64,000 nucleotides of DNA, taken from positions 3,026,501 to 3,090,500 of the forward strand of contig NZ_JAUSXL010000002.1 in the NCBI RefSeq assembly GCF_030815975.1, given 5' to 3'. The notes below the pieces were generated by a model. That model saw only the letters and a list, made by a program, of their open reading frames with translations. It was not told the origin of the DNA and made no database searches. The DNA is from Variovorax paradoxus. GTDB taxonomy: Bacteria; Pseudomonadota; Gammaproteobacteria; Burkholderiales; Burkholderiaceae_C. Positions 45,642 through 52,925 of this stretch are shown piece by piece (positions within the stretch are counted from its first letter, which is position 1; each line of letters begins with the position of its first letter). Made by a program: the position numbers and the translations under genes.

Positions 45642-46376
45642 CTAGAGCGAATCCTTCAGCTTCGCGCGCAGCCGGCTGATCGCCTGGCTGTGCAGCTGGC
45701 ACACGCGCGACTGCGTCACTTCCAGGATCGCACCGATCTCGCGCAGGTTCAGCTCTTCCTCGTAGTAGAGGTTCAGCAGCAGCTGGTCCCGCTCGGGCAG
45801 CGCGGCAATCGCATCGACGATCTCGTGGCGAAAACCCGCTTCGAGCAGTTGCGCCAGCGGGTCGTCGCCGTCGAGCCGGCCGTCGTCGTTGCGCGCCTGC
45901 CGATCGAGCCATGGGTTTTCGGACTCGCCATCCTGCGCAAAGTCTTCCACGTAGAGCAGCTGGCAGCCCCGGATGTCCTGCAGCAGCGACTGGTAGTCGT
46001 CCAGGTCCATCTTCAGTTCCCTGGCGATCTCTCCTTCGGTGGCGGACCGGCCCAGCCGGTGTTCCAGTGCCTGGATCGCCTGTTCGACGTTGCGGGCCGA
46101 CTGGCGCAGCCCGCGCGAGCCCCAGTCGCTCGCGCGCAGTTCGTCGAGCATGGCGCCGCGGATGCGCTGGCTGGCAAAGGTTTCGAACTGCGCGCCGCGG
46201 TTGTCCTGGTAGCGCGTGGATGCATCCAGCAAGCCGATCATGCCGGCCTGGATCAGGTCGTCGAGTTCCACGCTGGCGGGCAGCTTGGCCAGCATCTGGA
46301 GCGCCATGCGGCGCACCATCGGCTGGTGCTGCTTCAGCAGGTGGGACTTCTCAATGGTTCCCTGCGCGGTGTACAC
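45642..46376 (-). CDS. fliA: Flagellar sigma factor FliA (sigma-28)
   Basis: RNA polymerase sigma factor for late flagellar and chemotaxis genes, 244 residues. Region 2 is ELDDLIQAGMIGLLDASTRY and FETFASQRIRGAMLDELRAS; region 3 is LEHRLGRSATEGEIAREL; region 4 is LLNLYYEEELNLREIGAILE with SRVCQLHSQAISRLR. It starts with GTG at 46,376 inside the end of flhG (26-base overlap). Its target boxes are visible upstream of fliC and MCP2. It is the last gene of flhBAFG-fliA. Confidence 0.97.
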   Translation of the reverse strand: MYTAQGTIEKSHLLKQHQPMVRRMALQMLAKLPASVELDDLIQAGMIGLLDASTRYQDNRGAQFETFASQRIRGAMLDELRASDWGSRGLRQSARNVEQAIQALEHRLGRSATEGEIARELKMDLDDYQSLLQDIRGCQLLYVEDFAQDGESENPWLDRQARNDDGRLDGDDPLAQLLEAGFRHEIVDAIAALPERDQLLLNLYYEEELNLREIGAILEVTQSRVCQLHSQAISRLRAKLKDSL

Positions 46377-47250
46377 GGCCGTCCCTTTCTTCCGTTTCTT
46401 CCTCTTGTGCTGCTGCTGCTGGCTCCGGCGCCAGCGCCTCGGGCCAGTGCGCCGTCCTGGCGTCCTGCGGCCGCGCCGCCGGACGCCACGGCCACTGCGC
46501 GACGGCAGCGGCGATGACGCGGAAATCCACCGCCGCGGCGCTGGCCGGGAAGGCCTCCACCACGGTCCGGGCGAGGCGCCTGGCATCGGGCAGGTGCGGG
46601 TCGGCCCGCACCCAGCCGGCCGGCTGCATCGAGACCGCCAGGTAGCGGCTGCCGGTGTCGACCAGGTTGGCCATGGTCTGGCGCGCCGCCTCGGGATCGG
46701 CGACGTTGTTGACCAAGAGGCGAAGCTGCCTGAGCGCATGCGCGTAGTGCAGCCGCTTGATGCCCGAATAGGTGGCGGTGATGGAGGCCGGGTGGGGCTG
46801 CAGCACCACCACCAGTTCGTCCGCCAGCCGTGCCAGCGGCGACAGGCTGCCGACGCTGTCGAGCGCCGCGTCGACCAGGATGACGTCGCCATCCCACAGC
46901 AGGCGCGGATCGGTGTGGTCGGGCTGGCCGCCCGGCGGTGCCGGCAGCACATGGACGCCGCACTCGGTGCGCGCGGCGGCGCCTTCGCAGGTCAGCCGCT
47001 GGGAGACGACGTCCGCCAGCGTTCCGAGCGGGTCGGCGGCCCACGCCGCGCAAGCCGAATCCGGCCCCGGCTGGTGTTCGTCGAGCAGCAGCACGTCCTT
47101 GCCCATGTGGGCCAGCGCGGCACCCAGGTTCATTGCCGCCGTGGTGGCGCCCGGCCGGTTGCCCATGCTTGCGATCGCGATGATGCGCGAAGGCGACTGC
47201 GCGAGCAGCCGCCGCAGCCCATCGGCTTGATCCGACACCAGCTTGCTCAC
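46351..47250 (-). CDS. flhG: FlhG/FleN-like MinD-family protein with degenerate P-loop
   Basis: 299 residues from GTG 47,250, overlapping flhF by 4 bases. FlhG proteins are MinD-type ATPases that limit flagellar number and stimulate FlhF. The N-terminal FlhF-activating motif DQAxxLR is intact (D7-Q-A-D-G-L-R13). The deviant Walker A is not: where KGGVGKT is expected there is GNRPGATT (30-37), so both the signature lysine and the P-loop lysine are missing. The rest of the fold remains (DVLLLDEHQPG, WDGDVILVDAALD, LRLLVNNV). ATP binding or hydrolysis is therefore doubtful. The last 40 residues are Ala/Glu-rich and run into fliA. Confidence 0.88.
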   Translation of the reverse strand: MSKLVSDQADGLRRLLAQSPSRIIAIASMGNRPGATTAAMNLGAALAHMGKDVLLLDEHQPGPDSACAAWAADPLGTLADVVSQRLTCEGAAARTECGVHVLPAPPGGQPDHTDPRLLWDGDVILVDAALDSVGSLSPLARLADELVVVLQPHPASITATYSGIKRLHYAHALRQLRLLVNNVADPEAARQTMANLVDTGSRYLAVSMQPAGWVRADPHLPDARRLARTVVEAFPASAAAVDFRVIAAAVAQWPWRPAARPQDARTAHWPEALAPEPAAAAQEEETEERDGRVHRAGNH

Positions 47251-49568
47251 GTGTCCAGCGCCTCCAGCAGGAAGAACAGCTTGCCCACGCCGGCATAAAG
47301 CACGTTGCCCGAAACCGGACGGCCGTTGCGTGCCGGCCTTCCGGTGAGCTGCGCCAGCAGCGCGCGGGTGCGCACAGCCCAGTCGCCGTCGGCCTGCAGC
47401 AGGCGCCACACGGTGGTGGTCACCTGGCCTGCAATGAGCAGGCGCTTCATCATGTGCGGATCGCCCGCCTCGCCGAGCCCGCCCAGCACGCCGAGGCCCT
47501 GGCGCAGCAGGCGCAGGCAGGGCTCGGCCTCGGCGGCCCAGCACTGCCATTGCGCGAGCCGCTGCAGCGGGATGTCGCGGCCGATGTTGGTGAGCGCGTA
47601 ACTCTGCGCCAGGACCTTGTGGCTGCGCGCATCGGTCACGCGCGTCACCACGCAGCGCAGGCCGGGCGGGCCGCCATCGGTGCGCAGTGTCACCTGGGCC
47701 TGGGCCACCGATTGCAGCGCGGCGCGGCCCTTGAAGACCACGGCGCGCGGATCGTCGAAACTGAAGTCCAGGCCGGTCAGCGTGGCGTACTCGCCGGTGC
47801 GCGCGTCGCTCACCGCCGTGGAGCCCGGCGCACGCGCCATCCATTGCTGGCGCTGCACCTGCCACTGCAGCATGAGCTCGGCCGCGGGCAGCCGGGGCAG
47901 CATGTGCACCACGGCCTTGCCGAAGTCCTGCTGGCGCAGCCACTGCACCTGCCGCACGCCCGGCTTGCGCGTGGGGTCGGTGGCGTTGCGGGTCGCGGCG
48001 GTGGAGAGCCACTGGTTGGGCGCCGCGAGCGGCAGTCCGCCGCGGTCGGACAGGAGCAGGCTGCCCTGGCATTGGTAGGCGTCGCTGCCTTCGTCGGACT
48101 TGAGCCCGACCTGGCCGCTGAGCGCCAGCACATGGGTGTCGCAGCTGGCGGCGACTTCGCTCGCGGCATGCGCCATGAGCGCCTGCAGCACCGCCTTGTG
48201 GCCGACGTCCTCGTCGGCGGCCTGCCGCCAGAGCGCGCGCGCCTGCTCGAAGCCGAGCGGTGCGGCCGCGAGTGCCGACGCCGCGGCGGCCACCTCCTGC
48301 GCGTCGTGCGCCATGGCGCGGATCAGCTGCCGGTATTGCAGCCGCTGGCGTTCGGCCTCCGCATGGGCCGCGGAAGCCTCGGCATTCGCCGACCCGTCCT
48401 GCAGGTCGCCTTCGCCGGGAACGAACAGCGCGCTGCGGCTGTTGGCCTGGAACGCGCTGTCCACCAGCTGGGCGCGGTCGGCCCGCATCAGGTTCTCGGG
48501 CACCTTCTGGCCGCTCGAGACATAGTGCACCGGCAGGCGGTGGCGGATCACGGTGTCGATCAGCGCGCCCGGATGCGTGGCCTCGTCGACCTTGGTGAAG
48601 ATGCAGCCCGCGAGATCGCTGCCGCTGCCATGCCGGTAGGCGTGCACCACTTCGTTGAGCGTGTCGCCGTGGCTCGTGGCGTTGAGCAGCAGCAGCCGCT
48701 TCACGGGCCGCTGGCTGCTGCAGAGCATCGCGATCTGGTCGGACACGGCACGGTCGCGCTGGCTCATGCCCACGGTATCGATCAGCACCATGTGCTTGTC
48801 GCGCAGGTCCTGCAGCACCAGGTGCAGGTCGGCCGCGTCCTTCACGGCGTAGACCGGCACATTGAGGATCTGGCCGTAGATGCGCAGCTGCTCGTAGGCG
48901 CCGATGCGGTAGCTGTCGGTGGTGACCAGTGCCAGCTTGTCGGCGCCGAAGCGCATCACGCAGCGCGCCGCGAGCTTGGCCGTGGTGGTGGTCTTGCCGA
49001 CGCCGGTGGGCCCCATCAGCGCGTAGACGCCGCCCTGCGCGAGCAGTGCGTCCTCGTCCTCGTGCACCGGCAGCGTGCGGATCAGTTCCGAGCGCACGAA
49101 GGCCATGCCCTGGGCATAGCTCTGGCCCGTGGGCAGGTGCTCCAGCATGGCCTTCGAGAGGCGGGCGCTGAAGCCGGCGCCGAGCAGGGTGCGCAGCAGG
49201 CGGCCGCGCATCGGGTCGCGCCGCTGCTTCTCGTTCCAGGCCACGCCGGCCAGCTGTTCCTCGATCATGCAGCGCATCGAATGGAGTTCGCCGAGCACGC
49301 TGTCTGCCGCGAGCGGAGCCGCAGCGGAAACGGGCGCAGGAACGGCTGCAGCCGCCGGCAAGGCCTGCGGCGCAGCGGCTGCGCTCGCACGCACTTCTTC
49401 CACGTCTTCCTGCACCATGGCGACGATCTCCACGCCGTCGGCGGTCGCGCGGTTGGTCAGCACGATGGCTTCGTCGCCGAGCGCCTGGCGCGCCAGGCGC
49501 AGCGCTTCCCGGCTGGTGGGCGCGACGAACTTGCGCGCGCTGGTGCGGACGTCTGTCGGGATGTTCAA
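47247..49568 (-). CDS. flhF: SRP-type GTPase FlhF with long C-terminal extension
   Basis: 773 residues. FlhF is an SRP-family GTPase that places flagella. The B domain (MNIPTDVRTSARKFVAPTSR and a linker) is followed by the NG GTPase: P-loop GPTGVGKTTTTAKLA (186-200), DTVGMSQRD (264-272), TKVDEA (325-330). All look functional. The normal protein would end near residue 390, but here about 380 further residues follow, with QYRQLIRAMAHDAQEVAAAA near 412 and a folded-looking region to the end (GNVLYAGVGKLFFLLEALDT). I do not recognise this part. It lies between flhA and flhG. Confidence 0.93.
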   Translation of the reverse strand: MNIPTDVRTSARKFVAPTSREALRLARQALGDEAIVLTNRATADGVEIVAMVQEDVEEVRASAAAAPQALPAAAAVPAPVSAAAPLAADSVLGELHSMRCMIEEQLAGVAWNEKQRRDPMRGRLLRTLLGAGFSARLSKAMLEHLPTGQSYAQGMAFVRSELIRTLPVHEDEDALLAQGGVYALMGPTGVGKTTTTAKLAARCVMRFGADKLALVTTDSYRIGAYEQLRIYGQILNVPVYAVKDAADLHLVLQDLRDKHMVLIDTVGMSQRDRAVSDQIAMLCSSQRPVKRLLLLNATSHGDTLNEVVHAYRHGSGSDLAGCIFTKVDEATHPGALIDTVIRHRLPVHYVSSGQKVPENLMRADRAQLVDSAFQANSRSALFVPGEGDLQDGSANAEASAAHAEAERQRLQYRQLIRAMAHDAQEVAAAASALAAAPLGFEQARALWRQAADEDVGHKAVLQALMAHAASEVAASCDTHVLALSGQVGLKSDEGSDAYQCQGSLLLSDRGGLPLAAPNQWLSTAATRNATDPTRKPGVRQVQWLRQQDFGKAVVHMLPRLPAAELMLQWQVQRQQWMARAPGSTAVSDARTGEYATLTGLDFSFDDPRAVVFKGRAALQSVAQAQVTLRTDGGPPGLRCVVTRVTDARSHKVLAQSYALTNIGRDIPLQRLAQWQCWAAEAEPCLRLLRQGLGVLGGLGEAGDPHMMKRLLIAGQVTTTVWRLLQADGDWAVRTRALLAQLTGRPARNGRPVSGNVLYAGVGKLFFLLEALDT

Positions 49569-51658
49569 ACTCTTCCTCCGATGGTGGCGGTGATCTTGAT
49601 GTGGCGGGTGTCAGGAATCTCCGCATGCGAGAGAACCTTGAGCTGGCGGAAGCTGCGGCGCAGGAAGCGCGAGAGCAGCACGCGCAGCGAATGCTGGACC
49701 ACCAGCACCGGCGCCAGGCCCAGCTGCTCCTGGCGCGCGATGGCCGCGCGGGTCTGCTGCATGAGGCTGTTGGCCAGGCCCGGCTCGATGCCGTTGTTGT
49801 TGGCGAGCGCCTGCTGCAGCACGCCGTCGAGCGCGCCGTCCAGGCCGATCACCTGCAGTTCGGAATCGCCCGGGAACAGCTGCTGCGTGATCGCGCGGCC
49901 GAGCGCCAGGCGCGTGAGCGAGGTGAGCTCGGCCGCGTCCTTGACGGTGGGCGCGTGCTCGGCCATCACGTCGAGGATGGTGCGCATGTCGCGGATCGGC
50001 ACCTCTTCGTCGAGCAGGTTCTGCAGCACCTTGTGCAGCGTGCTCAGCGAGATGATCTTGGGCACCAGGTCCTCCGTGAGCTTGGGCGCGGTCTTGCCGA
50101 TCTGGTCGAGCAGCTGCTGCACTTCCTGGCGGCCCAGCAACTCGGCGGCGTGGGTCTGGATCAGGTGGTTCAGGTGCGTGGCCATGACCGTGCATGCATC
50201 GACCACCGTGTAGCCGAGCACCTGCGCTTCCTGGCGCAGGCTGGCGTCGATCCACACGGCGGGCAGGTGGAACGCCGGGTCCTGCGTCGGCGTGCCGGGC
50301 AGGGTGCCGCTCACCTGGCCGGGGTTGATGGCCATCCACTGGTTGGGGAAGGCCTCGCCGCGGCCGATCTCGACACCCTTGAGGCTGATCACGTAGGTGT
50401 TGGGCGGGATCTCCAGGTTGTCGCGGATATGGACCACCGGCGCCAGGAAGCCGATCTCCTGGGCCACCTTCTTGCGGATGCTCTTGATGCGGCCCAGCAG
50501 TTCGCCGTTCTGGGTCTGGTCCACCAGCGGGATCAGCCGGTAGCCGACCTCCATGCCGAGCGGGTCGACCAGCGCCACGTCGTCCCATGTCGCCTCGGCC
50601 GCTTCGGCCGATGGCATCGTTGCGGCCTGGGCCGCGGCGGCCTGCTCGGCCGTGGCCTGCGGCGTGCGCTTGAGCATGCGCCGGCCCAGCCACGCCAGGC
50701 TGCCCGCGATCAGCAGGAAGGCCAGGTTCGGCATGCCGGGAATCATCCCCATCAGGCCGATGAGGCCGGCCGTGAGAAACAGCACCTGCGGATTGGAGAA
50801 CAGCTGGCCGGTCAACTGCCGGCCCACGTCTTCGTCGGTGGTGACGCGCGAGACGATCACGCCCGCGGCGGTCGAGATCACCAGCGCCGGAATCTGCGCC
50901 ACCAGGCCGTCGCCGATGGCCAGCAGCGTGTAGGTCGTGCCGGCGGTGCCGAAGTCCAGCCCGTGCTGGAGCATGCCGACCACCAGGCCGCCGATGATGT
51001 TGATCACCATGATCAGCAGGCCGGCAATCGCGTCGCCGCGCACGAATTTGCTGGCGCCGTCCATCGAACCGTAGAAGTCGGCTTCCTGCGCGACTTCCTG
51101 GCGGCGCTTGCGCGCCACGTCCTCGCCGATCAGGCCGGCGTTCAGGTCGGCGTCGATCGCCATCTGCTTGCCGGGCATCGCATCGAGCATGAAGCGCGCG
51201 CCGACCTCGGCGATGCGCCCCGCGCCCTTGGTGATCACCATGAAGTTGATCAGCACCAGGATGATGAACACCATCACGCCCACCGCGAAGTTGCCGCCCA
51301 CCAGGAAGTGGCCGAAGGCCTCGATCACCTTGCCCGCCGCATCCGGCCCGGTGTGGCCGTGCATCAGCACCACGCGCGTGGAAGCCACGTTGAGCGACAG
51401 GCGCAGCAGCGTGGAGAACAGCAGCACGGCTGGGAAGGCCGCGAAGTCCAGCGCCTTCATGGTGTACATGCTCACCAGCAGCACCATCACCGACATCGCG
51501 ATGTTGAAGGTGAACAGCAGGTCGAGCAGGAAGGGCGGCAGCGGCAGCACCATCATGCTCAGGATCAGCACGATCAGGATGGGGCCCGCGAGCCCCTTCC
51601 ACTGGGTGCCGGAGAACAGCTGCGCCTGCAGGCGCGTCAGGGTGGCCATGGCGTTCAT
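49565..51658 (-). CDS. flhA: Flagellar export gate platform protein FlhA
   Basis: 697 residues, the usual length. An N-terminal membrane domain with about eight TM helices (ILIVLILSMMVLPLPPFLLD and LLFTFNIAMSVMVLLVSMYT) precedes the FHIPEP signature region (AEVGARFMLDAMPGKQMAID). The large cytoplasmic domain forms the nonameric ring that receives chaperone-substrate complexes. The ATG at 51,658 overlaps the flhB stop; the longer frame upstream shadows flhB. The 3' end overlaps flhF by 4 bases. Confidence 0.98.
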   Translation of the reverse strand: MNAMATLTRLQAQLFSGTQWKGLAGPILIVLILSMMVLPLPPFLLDLLFTFNIAMSVMVLLVSMYTMKALDFAAFPAVLLFSTLLRLSLNVASTRVVLMHGHTGPDAAGKVIEAFGHFLVGGNFAVGVMVFIILVLINFMVITKGAGRIAEVGARFMLDAMPGKQMAIDADLNAGLIGEDVARKRRQEVAQEADFYGSMDGASKFVRGDAIAGLLIMVINIIGGLVVGMLQHGLDFGTAGTTYTLLAIGDGLVAQIPALVISTAAGVIVSRVTTDEDVGRQLTGQLFSNPQVLFLTAGLIGLMGMIPGMPNLAFLLIAGSLAWLGRRMLKRTPQATAEQAAAAQAATMPSAEAAEATWDDVALVDPLGMEVGYRLIPLVDQTQNGELLGRIKSIRKKVAQEIGFLAPVVHIRDNLEIPPNTYVISLKGVEIGRGEAFPNQWMAINPGQVSGTLPGTPTQDPAFHLPAVWIDASLRQEAQVLGYTVVDACTVMATHLNHLIQTHAAELLGRQEVQQLLDQIGKTAPKLTEDLVPKIISLSTLHKVLQNLLDEEVPIRDMRTILDVMAEHAPTVKDAAELTSLTRLALGRAITQQLFPGDSELQVIGLDGALDGVLQQALANNNGIEPGLANSLMQQTRAAIARQEQLGLAPVLVVQHSLRVLLSRFLRRSFRQLKVLSHAEIPDTRHIKITATIGGRV

Positions 51659-52800
51659 GCGGCGGCCTTCGGCGAGTATTCGAGCGATTCGGGGATCGGC
51701 AGGTCGGCCGGCGTGCGCGGCGCATCGCCGCCTTCGCTGTGCCAGCGCTTGAGCTGGTAGACCCAGGCCAATACCTCGGCCACCGCGGTGTAGAGGCCGG
51801 CCGGGATCTCGTCGCCGAGCCGGGTGTGCTTGAACAGCGCGCGCGTGAGCGGCGGCGCCTCCAGGATCGGAACCTTGTTCTCGCGCGCGATCTCGCGGAT
51901 GCGCTCGGCCATCAGGTCGCTTCCCTTGGCCACCACGCGCGGCGCGCGCATGTCCTGGTCCACATACTTGAGCGCCACCGCGAAGTGCGTGGGGTTGGTC
52001 ACCACGATGTCGGCCTTCGGCACCTCGGACATCATCCGCCGGCGCGCCATCTGCTGCTGCTGGCGGCGGATCTGCGCCTTGACGTGCGGATCGCCTTCGC
52101 TCTCCTTGTGCTCCTGGCGCAGGTCTTCGCGCGACATGCGCAGCTTGCGGTGGTAGCTCCACAGCTGGTAGGGAACGTCCACCAGCGCCACCAGGAACAG
52201 CGCGGAGGCAATCAGTGCGCAGTTGTGCGCCACCAGCACGATCATCTGCGGCAGCGCGGTGCGCTCCGACTGCGCCATCAGCGCCGAGACCTCGTCCACG
52301 TTGCCCATGATCACCAGCCAGGCCACGCCGCCGATCAGCAGCGACTTGGCCAGCGCCTTGAACAGCTCCGACAGGGCCTGCGCGGAAAACATGCGGCCGA
52401 CGCCGGCGACCGGATCGAGCTTGCTGAACTTGGGCGCGAGGGCCTTGGCCGAGAGCAGCCAGCCGCCGAGCATCAGCGGCGCCGCCACGGCGGCGACCAG
52501 CATCATGCCGAACAGCGGCGCGAGCGCGAGCAGCGCCTGCTGGCCGATGAGACCGGCGCGCGCCAGCATGTGGGAAGGATCGAACGCCGTGGCGCGGTCG
52601 AAGTGCAGGCCCTGGGCCAGCGCGCCGCGCAGCGTGGCGCCGAGCGAGTCCGCGGTGAGCCACAGGCCGGCAACGGCGGTGCCCAGCAGCACGAAGGTCG
52701 CCAGTTCGCGCGACCGGGCCACGTCCCCTTCCTCGCGCGCCTTTTCGAGGCGCTGCGGTGAGGCGGGTTCGGTTTTTTCGAGGTCGCTTTCTTCAGCCAT
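51655..52800 (-). CDS. flhB: Flagellar export switch protein FlhB
   Basis: 381 residues. The N-terminal membrane domain has four hydrophobic helices, the first at about 33-52 (LATFVLLGTAVAGLWLTADS). The cytoplasmic domain carries the autocleavage motif N269-P270-T271-H272, the same numbering as in Salmonella FlhB, so specificity switching should work. The C-terminal part is the template for the small paralogue at 32,101. It heads the flhBAFG-fliA operon; no sigma-28 box is seen in the 125 bases upstream. Confidence 0.98.
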   Translation of the reverse strand: MAEESDLEKTEPASPQRLEKAREEGDVARSRELATFVLLGTAVAGLWLTADSLGATLRGALAQGLHFDRATAFDPSHMLARAGLIGQQALLALAPLFGMMLVAAVAAPLMLGGWLLSAKALAPKFSKLDPVAGVGRMFSAQALSELFKALAKSLLIGGVAWLVIMGNVDEVSALMAQSERTALPQMIVLVAHNCALIASALFLVALVDVPYQLWSYHRKLRMSREDLRQEHKESEGDPHVKAQIRRQQQQMARRRMMSEVPKADIVVTNPTHFAVALKYVDQDMRAPRVVAKGSDLMAERIREIARENKVPILEAPPLTRALFKHTRLGDEIPAGLYTAVAEVLAWVYQLKRWHSEGGDAPRTPADLPIPESLEYSPKAAA

Positions 52801-52925
52801 TGATGCTCCGGGCGAGCGTTGGCGACAGCACGCCTGCTCATGGCTGATTGTTCGTTTGGGAGCCTCCGGACAATTGATCGATCAGCGCGGGCATTTCCCC
52901 GCTGCTTGGACGATCGGTGCGACGC

